Positions 22,813 to 30,125 of a stretch of DNA of 64,000 nt are shown in pieces (position 1 is the stretch's first letter; every line of letters begins with the position of its first letter). Both the position numbers and the translations under genes were made by a program. The stretch comes from Gautieria morchelliformis (taxonomy: Eukaryota; Basidiomycota; Agaricomycetes; Gomphales; Gomphaceae). The notes beneath the pieces are model-generated. The model saw only the letters and a program-made list of their open reading frames with translations, was not told the origin of the DNA and made no database searches. The stretch covers positions 124,001 to 188,000 of the forward strand of contig WHVA01000174.1 of assembly GCA_015179125.1 (NCBI GenBank), given 5' to 3'.

Positions 22813-22820
22813 TTTTAAAA
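22813..22820. terminator. Palindromic TTTTAAAA between convergent viral genes
   Basis: Lies 33 bp after the stop of the 315-residue gene and 45 bp after that of the possible minus-strand gene ending at 22866. Candidate bidirectional 3'-end signal. Confidence 0.45.
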
Positions 22821-22865
22821 GAGCTCTTGGAAACCGTTACACGGGTGCTCTGCTACGCATGTGCT

Positions 22866-23240
22866 TTAACGAGACTGACAAACTTGTGGTCCTGGTCCGG
22901 CGTCCAACCAACAGTCATAACCGTCACCTCGGCAAGATGCGCGTAGACGTTTCCGAACACACCCGAGAGGCGGGGGAACGGTGTCCTTTCTGTATGCCAT
23001 GACAAGGACCTCTGCAAGCTTGCTCACGTTTGCGATGCTGGCATATGTCGCCGCTGCCCTGAGAACCGCTTTGCTGGCACGTGGCATAGAAGCCGCTTCC
23101 GTTTTCGTCGGCGAGGGTGTTATCCCGAACGACTGCACATCGGCGGCTTTCGGCAAAGGGGACTCCGCTTTTGGCATGAGGGCCGTCGGTACAGAGCGTG
23201 CAGGCTCCGGAGCTGGAGACACAGACGAGGGCATGGGCAT
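22866..23240 (-). CDS. Possible viral gene, C-terminal part, at the inner repeat edge
   Basis: Open from ATG 23240 for 124 codons. The frame is also open upstream into the repeat arm, where no ATG exists, so the true start is unclear. The first half is Pro/Ser/Ala-rich and likely disordered; then a helical stretch (AAATYASIANVSKLAEVLV) resembles TYAAMASVVVMQLLEFV in the 315-residue protein on the other side of the core. Codon choice resembles that of neighbouring viral genes. An opposite-strand frame (22981-23418) is the main alternative reading. Confidence 0.4.
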   Translation of the reverse strand: MPMPSSVSPAPEPARSVPTALMPKAESPLPKAADVQSFGITPSPTKTEAASMPRASKAVLRAAATYASIANVSKLAEVLVMAYRKDTVPPPLGCVRKRLRASCRGDGYDCWLDAGPGPQVCQSR

Positions 23241-23391
23241 TATACGGAATATCTCCGTTGGCGTGGACGTGGACTCGACGACCCGGTTTGATGAGCCGCT
23301 TGTATTAAGGGCTTTGAATGCTTCGAAGGAAAGGCTTCGTTTTGCTGAGACATCCTTTGAGGTGTGTACGGCAAGCAGGCTTGCTTTCGAA

Positions 23392-23399
23392 CACCTGTC
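23392..23399 (+). promoter_or_regulatory. CACCTG motif upstream of the 313-residue gene
   Basis: CACCTGTC, 18 bp before the ATG at 23418 and preceded by CGAA. The same ten bases CGAACACCTG occur just before the helicase start. Confidence 0.4.
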
Positions 23400-23417
23400 A
23401 GTTCAGCGATACACATA

Positions 23418-24359
23418 ATGAGCAACTACGCCGGAAGCATTTCAGAGAGATCCATGCGAACGGTGACCAACGCATCCCAGAGGGAGATCCCCGGCATCAG
23501 GATAATAAGCCCCTCTGATTCGACGAAGAGCTCAGATGAAGGCTTCCTAAGGTCCCCTGAGGTTGGCTTCGAAAGGCTTAGCCAAGCCGGATCCGACAAG
23601 GCGTCGTTGTGGATGTCCAACATAACGGACCCGAACACCGCGTACCTTGGCACCATGAACCTTGCGCAAGCCATACGAACCAACAAGGTCAGGGGGTTCT
23701 CGCCTTCACCAAGCCTTCAGACCGTTGCACCGAAGAACATGCCGTCGTTGAGTGTGTCGCCGCTCAAGGGCTTCATGCAACAGATATTCACGCCTAACAG
23801 AAAGACGAACGAAGACGAGCCGCTTCCGGTTTACAACGGAGAGATCCCAAGGGCACACATCCACGCAGACAAGGTGACATCCCTTGACATGGATCCCTTG
23901 AGCCTCACGTGGCTTATGAGCCTCACGCTGAAAGGTGTGGTTTTCATAAGACCTCTGAATCTCATAGCATGGTGCATATACGACGACACCGACATGAAGA
24001 CGGTTGCGTGTATGAATGTGGTAGAGCTGTGCAGATTCATGAGAGCACAGAGTGTCAAGGAACGGAAGCTGAACAAGGGTACCGTTAACACGGCGTGGTA
24101 CTTCGAAGTGTGTGTTGCTGTCGTGGAGATGCTTGCGTCCCAGAGGAGCGAGTACATGGCGGCCATAACCAAGAGCCTCAAGACGTATCGTTCTTTTGTC
24201 GTTGTTGGGAGCGACTCGTACCTATGCGAAGGGAGAGACCGCCAGGGGAAAAACATGTACGGAGAGGCGCTGACCCTTTATCAGCACAGAGCATGGGTTC
24301 TAAACACACACGACGCCAAAGCCGCGAACGTCAACGCCATCAAGGCCCTTTGCTTCTGA
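23418..24359 (+). CDS. Viral protein of unknown function (313 aa), intact copy
   Basis: Start at MSNYAGS, the first ATG after the divergent promoter. The N-terminal ~130 residues are Ser/Pro-rich and probably flexible; the rest looks folded (LTWLMSLTLKGVVFIRPLNL, NTAWYFEVCVAVVEMLASQR). No known motif was identified. It is in tandem with the helicase gene (88-bp spacer), and TTTTAAAA lies 25 bp after the stop. It is duplicated in the inverted repeat, so the parental virus carried two copies, which often marks highly expressed or boundary genes. The other copy is broken by a solo LTR. Confidence 0.8.
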   Translation: MSNYAGSISERSMRTVTNASQREIPGIRIISPSDSTKSSDEGFLRSPEVGFERLSQAGSDKASLWMSNITDPNTAYLGTMNLAQAIRTNKVRGFSPSPSLQTVAPKNMPSLSVSPLKGFMQQIFTPNRKTNEDEPLPVYNGEIPRAHIHADKVTSLDMDPLSLTWLMSLTLKGVVFIRPLNLIAWCIYDDTDMKTVACMNVVELCRFMRAQSVKERKLNKGTVNTAWYFEVCVAVVEMLASQRSEYMAAITKSLKTYRSFVVVGSDSYLCEGRDRQGKNMYGEALTLYQHRAWVLNTHDAKAANVNAIKALCF

Positions 24360-24384
24360 GCACTCATGCAAGCCTGTTTCAGCC

Positions 24385-24392
24385 TTTTAAAA
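24385..24392. terminator. Palindromic TTTTAAAA after the 313-residue gene
   Basis: 25 bp downstream of the stop at 24359 and 55 bp before the helicase start. Candidate 3'-end signal, less likely a promoter element of the helicase. Confidence 0.45.
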
Positions 24393-24437
24393 CGGGAGAG
24401 CGGAGGACTCCGACGAGTGGCTCTCACCACAAACGAA

Positions 24438-24445
24438 CACCTGAG
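24438..24445 (+). promoter_or_regulatory. CACCTGAG motif just before the helicase start
   Basis: Only two bases separate it from the ATG at 24448. It shares CGAACACCTG with the 313-residue gene promoter. An almost identical CCTCAGGTG (reverse) precedes the gene at 29276. Confidence 0.4.
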
Positions 24446-24447
24446 AC

Positions 24448-25902
24448 ATGAACACTCTTGTAAATGCACTACATGACACCATCGCCGAAGGGTTTCTCGT
24501 TTCAGCTGCGTACGTCAGGTCGGATACAGTCTCACGTGGGCTGGGTTCGACCCTTGTCATAGACCGGTGTGTTCTTCAGGAGTACATAGACGACAAGGAA
24601 GAGATCTCTGCCCTCTTTTCTTCCAAGGTGAGCGCAGCGCTGAGCACAGCCGCAGGTGACGTAAAGTACGATAACAGCGTCTCGCCAGTCGTCATGTGCG
24701 TGTTCTCATACGAAGCACAAAACACATCCGCTGAGCAGGAAGACGCCGAGGAGACGGTGTACAGCGCAGACGGAGAGGCAAGCTTCGTTGTAATCGATGA
24801 TGACGTATGTGAGACCATAGAAGACACACAGACCCTGCGACTACAACGAAACATCGTGGCCAAAGGAGGTTTGTGTTGTGTTAAGGGCATAACCATTGTG
24901 TACGTCCCTACGGTTCGCCGATGGTTTCACATAGCAAGCGTAGCCGGCATGAAGTACATCGCCACGGTGATAGGGGCAGAGAACGCAACCATGAACTTCC
25001 AAACGGCAGCCGCGCCCTTCATGAACTACCTCATCCAGAGCTCGACCGCGTACCTGTGTGATCTGCTTCCTGCTAGCGTGTGCGTGTCCTCGGGAAGGTA
25101 TCAGCTAGAGACCACGGACAGGGGTGTCGCACGCTTCGTTGAGCAGACCGGGCTTGCACCCAAGGCTTCCTGGGGAACGAGAAGCACAGGGCTATGCCTT
25201 ATGCCGGTTTCATGCCGTATACGTCCCAAAGAGGTAAAGAGCAATGTTGCGAGTCCCGTGATGAGCTTCATCGGAAAAATGCTGGATTGCAAGGAAGACC
25301 TCCTAACGTTCATGTGGGTTTTGGGAACGGCTCTCCTGGATCCCGTCGTCCGTTCCAAGGGTGTACTCCTTTACGGACCCGGCGGCACAGGGAAGTCCAC
25401 GCTCATCAAGCTCGTTCGCCAATGCTTAGGAGAGTGTACAACGGTTATCCCTTCGAACGCTTTGGAAGGCCGCCGTCCCCTTAGCGACCACGTGAAGATC
25501 GCAGCATGCTCGAACCGGATCCTTCTGTGTCCCGAGGCCAACATCACAATGGACTTCAACATTGCAAACTTCAAGGCGCTGTGTGGCCTGGACATCGTCG
25601 CGAGCGAGTACATCCCTATGATAAGCGTGTGCTCCCTGATTCTGGCATGCAATTACCTTCCGGACCCGAAGAGACACGCGGAGTGGTACACAACAGCCTT
25701 CAGCCGCCATGCCATCGTGATACCCATGTACTTCCGGGTTGCCGAACATGTCTCCGCGTTTAGCAGCATCATGCTAGAGGAGCTGGACAAGATGACTTTT
25801 GTGACGCAGTGCATCCTTGTGGCGAACAAGTATAACCAAGCGCCGAACTGCATACGGACGCTCCTTCTCACGATCATGGGAGAGCTCTTCGCCAAGGTCT
25901 GA
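24448..25902 (+). CDS. D5-like superfamily 3 replicative helicase (484 aa)
   Basis: SF3 helicases are hexameric AAA+-type motors that unwind viral DNA at the fork. The motifs are clear: Walker A GPGGTGKST (residues 310-318), Walker B region RILLCPEANI with Glu363, a KALCGLDIVASE segment equivalent to the K-x-LTGGD-x-I-x-A-R/E stretch of D5-type helicases, motif C SLILACNYLPD with Asn402, and an arginine finger candidate Arg420 in SRHAIVIP. The ~300 residues before Walker A are not recognised. They could hold a primase-like or D5_N-like domain, though the protein is much shorter than the usual ~800-residue NCLDV primase-helicases. The frame is intact. The first 86 codons lie in the inverted repeat. 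Confidence 0.88.
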   Translation: MNTLVNALHDTIAEGFLVSAAYVRSDTVSRGLGSTLVIDRCVLQEYIDDKEEISALFSSKVSAALSTAAGDVKYDNSVSPVVMCVFSYEAQNTSAEQEDAEETVYSADGEASFVVIDDDVCETIEDTQTLRLQRNIVAKGGLCCVKGITIVYVPTVRRWFHIASVAGMKYIATVIGAENATMNFQTAAAPFMNYLIQSSTAYLCDLLPASVCVSSGRYQLETTDRGVARFVEQTGLAPKASWGTRSTGLCLMPVSCRIRPKEVKSNVASPVMSFIGKMLDCKEDLLTFMWVLGTALLDPVVRSKGVLLYGPGGTGKSTLIKLVRQCLGECTTVIPSNALEGRRPLSDHVKIAACSNRILLCPEANITMDFNIANFKALCGLDIVASEYIPMISVCSLILACNYLPDPKRHAEWYTTAFSRHAIVIPMYFRVAEHVSAFSSIMLEELDKMTFVTQCILVANKYNQAPNCIRTLLLTIMGELFAKV

Positions 25903-25945
25903 GGACCACGTTCACATAGACAAGTCTTCGGCCGCTCTCCGTGCT

Positions 25946-26911
25946 ATGTCATGCAGCACGCTCTCTTTGGCACAGATGTTAGATGGAAGAACGACGTCTC
26001 TCTTCTCAGAAGCCTCAGGGATGAAGGAGCGCCTCACGAAAGAGTTTGTACGACGACACACAGACCCTTCTGTCATGGATGGCTTCGTTGCGGAGTGCTT
26101 AAGGGGCATGCGAGACATAGGACTCCAGCAAACCTCTCAAGGGGACATAGGCGCCATGACACGGGAGGCCCGCCTCTATGCCAGCTGCTTTGGTGTCGAG
26201 GAAGAGGGCGCGCTCTTCGTGGCTACGTCAGATGGAAGAGAGCGCCTTCTGTTCTCGGTTCCGGACACCAGGGGACACCCATGCCTCCGTGCTGTTGCCC
26301 TTCTTGCCTCAGGAACTCAGCAGGAGGCCTTGGATGCGCACAAACCGAAACCGGGTGAGCTGGAGAGTTCCCTTCGCGCCGCCAAGTACAACATGGTCTC
26401 GTACATGTTCAGAGGAAAGGCCGAAGGATGTCTCTTGATGTTGACCTCAGCGCCGACGGTTAGCACTACGTGGGAGTACCAGGAGTCCGAAGCGTCTTGG
26501 TATTGCATCGTAGAGGAAAGCAGCCTTCGCTATGTCAACGTGTACTCCGTGTCCGGTACCTGCACACCTTTTATCCTAGGGGCCATGAAGCGGAAGGGCA
26601 TGGATTTCACAGCAGCTGCACACGCGTACGTTGCCATGGCCCTTCGGTATCACAACAAACAGCTTTCCGAGGCCGAGATGACGTCCATGGTTGCTATGAT
26701 GCTCTACAAATGCGAAACCTGCTCGGAGTTCCCGTTCACCAAGCAAGGCATGTTGGAACGACGCATGCGATGGTCCCCCACGCTTCACGCAAACCACTTC
26801 AGACTCCTGAGGAAAGCCCTCCCCGACGAAGACACCCAAGGGCCTCCGCATAAGGCTGAAACCCTCAACGAGCACTACACCATGTTTATGAAGGATGCCA
26901 CGTATAGCTGA
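25946..26911 (+). CDS. Viral protein of unknown function (321 aa)
   Basis: Start chosen at MSCSTLSLAQML, 43 bp after the helicase stop; earlier in-frame codons overlap the helicase gene in another frame. The protein is mixed alpha/beta with no signal peptide or membrane segment. A Cys pair in YKCETCSEF near residue 270 could bind a metal, but no full zinc motif is visible. It is probably co-transcribed with the helicase. TTTTAAAA lies 28 bp after its stop. The frame is undamaged. Confidence 0.78.
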   Translation: MSCSTLSLAQMLDGRTTSLFSEASGMKERLTKEFVRRHTDPSVMDGFVAECLRGMRDIGLQQTSQGDIGAMTREARLYASCFGVEEEGALFVATSDGRERLLFSVPDTRGHPCLRAVALLASGTQQEALDAHKPKPGELESSLRAAKYNMVSYMFRGKAEGCLLMLTSAPTVSTTWEYQESEASWYCIVEESSLRYVNVYSVSGTCTPFILGAMKRKGMDFTAAAHAYVAMALRYHNKQLSEAEMTSMVAMMLYKCETCSEFPFTKQGMLERRMRWSPTLHANHFRLLRKALPDEDTQGPPHKAETLNEHYTMFMKDATYS

Positions 26912-26939
26912 GGCCGGACGCGTGCACGAGACCCTCTTG

Positions 26940-26947
26940 TTTTAAAA
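26940..26947. terminator. Palindromic TTTTAAAA between convergent viral genes
   Basis: 28 bp after the stop of the 321-residue gene (plus) and 22 bp after the stop of the polymerase gene (minus, 26970). A symmetric motif here fits a shared 3'-end signal. Confidence 0.5.
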
Positions 26948-26969
26948 CGACGTACCTCCGCATCAGGCG

Positions 26970-28445
26970 CTACCAAAGCTTGTTCAAACCGGGTATGTAG
27001 TACCTCTCTATGAGGGAACGAACGTCTATCATGAGAGCCGGCTCTATCAAAGACGTGAACGCTTTCGTGAGGGCCTCGACGACAACATACGGCCTATAAA
27101 CGACCATGGTTTGCGTGTCCATGTGATCGCAGTCTGCTTGTATCTCCTTGGATCGTTCGTCTATGTACACGTACCTGAGAGAACCCCCTACACGCAGCTG
27201 TTTAGAGACAAGCCAGACCGGCAGCCGAAGACCCTTTCGCGGTGTACATCCCATCTGAGCAAGGTTTATGGATGTTGGGTGCATTTATGCTCCTGCACCA
27301 AAATCAAGCATAATATATTCAATTTATTGTGTGGTGTTTCAATATTTTCTCATACTGTTCTTGTACCATGCATCCATTTCTCTGCTTATTTTCGAAATTT
27401 TCCAGTCACTCTCTATCTCTCCATTTTATTCTGTTATTTCTACTTTCACAGGCAGCTGCACCCAGCGGAGTTTGAAAGGACTTCGACGCGCGAGCCCTTG
27501 GGCGCTAAAGGGCCGGGTGCAAGTATATGCCTTCTGAGACAGGATTACACTCCTCTCTCAGTGACAATAAATTCACTGAGAGAGGCGAGTAGTATTCTTC
27601 ATATTTACATAGCATGTTGACTGAAAATCATGTAGTATATTTGATTCTAGGTATTGTATTAATACATCAGTGTGACAATAAATTCACTGAGAGAGTATAT
27701 TTGATTCTAGCTTTCTAAGAACTCTACCGAACCTTCCCTGCCATAGCCCCTAGTTGCTAACAATGGATTCCACGACGACGGACGCCACCATGGCAAGGTG
27801 CTCTTCCTTGCTTTTGTATGTCCTGAGGAGAACAGGTATAAGAGTCTCGACCGACCAGCGTACCATGCCAAGCCTGTCCATGCGTCTGCTGGAGATGCCC
27901 CGACATACAAGAGAGCCATCGACAAGGATTCCACAGTACATCTTTTTCTTCATCAGCAGCAGAGACTTAAACGTTTCATTCTTGCTGGTCTCCATGCTCA
28001 TCCTCCCAAACGGCGTAAACCTTAGGACTTCCCCTAAGACGAAGAGCCCATCCGATATCCGGCTCTCCGGTGTGCATCCCTTGGCAAGCCTCCGTCCCGG
28101 TCCAACGAAGCATGAGTCCGTGTCCCCTCCGAGAACCCTTAAGCCCAAAACATGGAAGACGCATTCTGCAAACGTTATCAGCCATCTTCCGATTCCTGTT
28201 ATGGAAGAAGCACATCGAGGACTGTACAAACGAGAGCCGGAGAACCCAAGGGTCCCGTACAGACTGTTGGTAAGGATCTTCAGAGCGAGGGAGTACGTCG
28301 GGTTGGTCTTCTTCACGGCACATCGCGTGTTTATCAAAAACCGAAGGAGGTGCGCTGTGTCGACGTCATCCTTTCGCTCGAAGAGGGCCGCCTCTCTGCT
28401 GTATTGATATATCACGCATGTGTCAGTCCACGTGACGGTTTTTTT
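26970..28445 (-). pseudogene. Family B DNA polymerase, C-terminal part, split by a copia solo LTR
   Basis: The minus-strand frame is open from 28445 and shows polymerase motif B (K-x3-N-S-x-Y-G in KILTNSLYG, 28254-28280) and motif C (GGDTDS, 28113-28130; YGDTDS in most family members), followed by a thumb-like region with conserved lysines. The exonuclease domain and motif A are missing: the frame begins at a stop in a 9-T run at 28439-28447. A copia solo LTR (27273-27762) splits the gene, but the frame reads straight across its 5-bp target duplication to the stop at 26970. The KxxxNSxYG form and helicase neighbour favour a viral replicative enzyme over a linear-plasmid polymerase, but the subgroup cannot be placed by eye. 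Confidence 0.85.
27273..27762 (-). repeat. Copia solo LTR in the viral polymerase gene, 490 bp
   Basis: Reads TGTTGGGTGC...TTGCTAACA and is the reverse of the copia LTRs at 46224 and 50982. It is flanked by atgga at 27268-27272 and 27763-27767. Confidence 0.95.
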
Positions 28446-28500
28446 TTAGAAAGAACAACACACGAATGCTAATGTACATGGAGAACACCGGAGACTCCCT
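28439..28500. other. T9 run and spacer at the polymerase truncation point
   Basis: The polymerase frame is lost at a run of nine T (28439-28447), followed by 52 bp before the next viral gene's stop. Either a rearrangement fused two viral segments here, or the A-rich minus-strand sequence is a normal 3' signal of the 237-residue gene and the polymerase N-terminus was lost by deletion. Confidence 0.4.
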
Positions 28501-29214
28501 TCACGAGACCTGCAGACTGAGAGCATCGAGCCGCTGCGCCAGATCAGACGTAGTGTCGGAGGTCTTCTGTACCACGGGTGTCGGCGTGGTTTCGGGGACG
28601 TCCATGGCATGTATCTTGGGGATCGGCCCCGCCCCTTTGCGGATGATAGCGCACACCTGCAACGTAGCCGAGAACGAGCTCAGGTCGTCCTTCTTGTTTG
28701 TGGCCGCTTTGATGTTGAGGAGAACCTCGCATGACATGGGCTCTTTGCAGAAGCTGAACAGGCCTCCCACGCCGATGTTCTTGACGACGCCTTTGCTGGT
28801 GTAAGTACACCGGATTGCGCTGGCCTTTTTGACGTTCACCTGGAACCAGCAGTTTGTGTCGTCCTGGTGTCCGAAGCGAATCCCGAGGCCGAGTCCGTTT
28901 ACCATTGCATTGAAGGACGTCTTCGAAACCCCGACCGTGAACACGTACGCATCCATGCCCTCTCCGGGTTTCCCGAAGTCCGTGGAGCCGTGCGCAGAGA
29001 GGATCGCCGTGCAAAAGGCGTAGCTGGTCTTCTTCTTCGTGGCGGGGTCCGTGAGGTATATGAGCCGGTACGAGTTTGTGGAGCCGTAGTCTTGGACATG
29101 CCCAAGGGACGGGGAGAACACCGAGGGAGACGTGGCCGTTTCAGAGGAGACCCTGATGTAGCCGCCGCCCTTGGGATCGGAGATGAAAGCGGGATGAGAT
29201 AAAGCACGAGACAT
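28501..29214 (-). CDS. Viral protein of unknown function (237 aa)
   Basis: Start at MSRALSHPAF (29214); earlier in-frame codons lie in the divergent promoter. It looks like a compact beta-rich domain (residues ~15-190: SYRLIYLTDP, YVFTVGVSKTSF, CWFQVNVKKASAIRCTY, CEVLLNIKAATNKK), then a Pro/Thr linker and a short C-terminal coiled coil (LAQRLDALSLQV). The shape would suit a single-stranded DNA-binding or processivity factor beside polymerase and helicase genes, but that is a guess from composition. It is divergent from the gene at 29276. The frame is intact. Confidence 0.75.
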   Translation of the reverse strand: MSRALSHPAFISDPKGGGYIRVSSETATSPSVFSPSLGHVQDYGSTNSYRLIYLTDPATKKKTSYAFCTAILSAHGSTDFGKPGEGMDAYVFTVGVSKTSFNAMVNGLGLGIRFGHQDDTNCWFQVNVKKASAIRCTYTSKGVVKNIGVGGLFSFCKEPMSCEVLLNIKAATNKKDDLSSFSATLQVCAIIRKGAGPIPKIHAMDVPETTPTPVVQKTSDTTSDLAQRLDALSLQVS

Positions 29215-29275
29215 GACAAAGATGCACGCAGTGGCACGCGCCACACCAACACACACACACGCAGACCTCAGGTGA
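29215..29275. promoter_or_regulatory. 61-bp divergent promoter with CCTCAGGTG
   Basis: Separates ATG 29214 (minus) from ATG 29276 (plus). It contains a CA-dinucleotide run at about 29248-29260 and CTCAGGTG at 29267-29274, the reverse complement of the CACCTGAG found before the helicase. Confidence 0.5.
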
Positions 29276-29821
29276 ATGAAACCCATCAACGTGCACTATA
29301 GATCCTGGGGTGGAGACTTGAGAAAGAACGTGTCAAAGTCCTTCCGTAATCAGCCAGGCGGGAAAACGGAAGCGGATGAGCCCGTTGACATAGACCGGTA
29401 CTACACGCTCGTTCCTCCGGTGCATGCGGACTCCTTCAGGGCACATCTGACGAGTATGCTTGTTTACGCGCTGACAGGAAGCCCTTACAAAGCCGCCGGA
29501 GTATCCCGCAGGCTACACATAATGGACGTGTGGACGAGCGAGAGCTTTGTCATGACGGTCTCCGTGCTGACGCCCGTCGTCGCTTCGTGTACAATAGACT
29601 TGGAGAACGGAGCTGGTGTCACGGCTGAGGCCCTGTCTGAGTCATGCGAGTCCATGATGAACGAGTACTCGGACACCAGCTTCAAGGCGTCCTTCAAGGA
29701 GCTCAAGGCAAACCGTTTACGTGTCATAGGAAAGCTTGCCCCTGACGCATTGGATGGTTTGCTTCCAGCACGAGCAGCGAATAGCTTTCGGAGAAATGCG
29801 AGGAAGGGCGAACAGAGATGA
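29276..29821 (+). pseudogene. Viral gene of unknown function, 3' end lost at the integration edge
   Basis: About 165 residues are viral (29276-29770). The frame then continues for 16 codons in family B repeat sequence to a stop at 29819-29821. It begins MKPINVHYRSWGG; a mixed domain follows (YYTLVPPVHADSFRAHL, SFVMTVSVLTPVVASC). No motif was recognised. The chimeric end shows that the viral block was cut inside a gene, so more viral genome once lay beyond. Confidence 0.7.
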
Positions 29822-30125
29822 CATAGGGGAGAAGTGGCGAAAGGGGAAATGGGGATAACAAGATCCAGGAAATACACAAGTCATGACAGTGCGATCATAG
29901 GAACACCATCGAAAGAGGGTCGAGCAGAGGAGGTGATAGGCCCAGCGATGACTGCCAAGTCAGTCCAAGGACGTCGATCGTGTGTTGATGGCATGCTATG
30001 GTGAGTGGCATGAACAGTGAAGATCGGTTGCCGAACAGGGCAAGGGCGATCGGAGCGAACACGGAAATGGAGTGAGAAATGGGAGGATAGAATATGCAAG
30101 TATGGGAAATAAACGCGTCATGACA

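Larger units (their letters stand above)
23328..24705 (+). repeat. Right arm of the viral inverted repeat, 1378 bp
   Basis: Intact arm, the mirror of 13304-21857. The inner edge falls after codon 8-9 of the 315-residue gene and the outer edge after codon 86 of the helicase. It contains the whole 313-residue gene and both of its flanking promoters. Confidence 0.93.
12779..29770. other. Endogenised DNA-virus-like block (about 9.3 kb net)
   Basis: The boundaries are the points where family B sequence stops (12778) and resumes (29771). Removing transposons at 13634-20319, 20392-20871 and 27273-27762 leaves about 9.3 kb of densely packed genes on both strands. Most gene spacers that can be measured are about 40-90 bp, and two divergent pairs share ~60-bp promoters. 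Contents include a D5-like SF3 helicase, a truncated family B DNA polymerase and at least five genes of unknown function. A 1378-bp inverted repeat surrounds a 1470-bp core. Replication genes plus compact layout point to a dsDNA virus. It is not a Polinton, as no integrase, ATPase or capsid gene is seen, and not a standard linear plasmid, which would lack an SF3 helicase. Genes are cut at both outer edges, so it is a fragment of a larger genome. Confidence 0.82.
11465..30125 (+). repeat. Family B repeat (copy 3) split by the virus-like block
   Basis: The B sequence runs 11465-12778 (with a Gyp1 solo LTR at 11597-12068) and resumes at 29771-30125. It starts TGTCAAGATTGG, ends CGTCATGACA, and has matching TSDs tcttc at 11460-11464 and 30126-30130. 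This proves that both halves belong to one insertion and that 12779-29770 arrived later. About 32 bp of B present in other copies is missing at the junction. Confidence 0.92.

Noticed and set aside
22981..23418. Plus-strand open frame of 145 codons across the inner edge of the right repeat arm
   Set aside because: It runs antisense through the divergent promoter and the 5' end of the 315-residue gene's mirror copy. Its composition looks like a shadow of the minus frame at 22866-23240, which has codon use closer to its neighbours. Kept only as an alternative.
12779..29770. Viral block as a Polinton/Maverick or cytoplasmic linear plasmid
   Set aside because: No integrase, packaging ATPase, protease or capsid gene is visible. 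The SF3 helicase and KxxxNSxYG polymerase do not fit the usual linear-plasmid gene set. Not excluded, since only a fragment is present.
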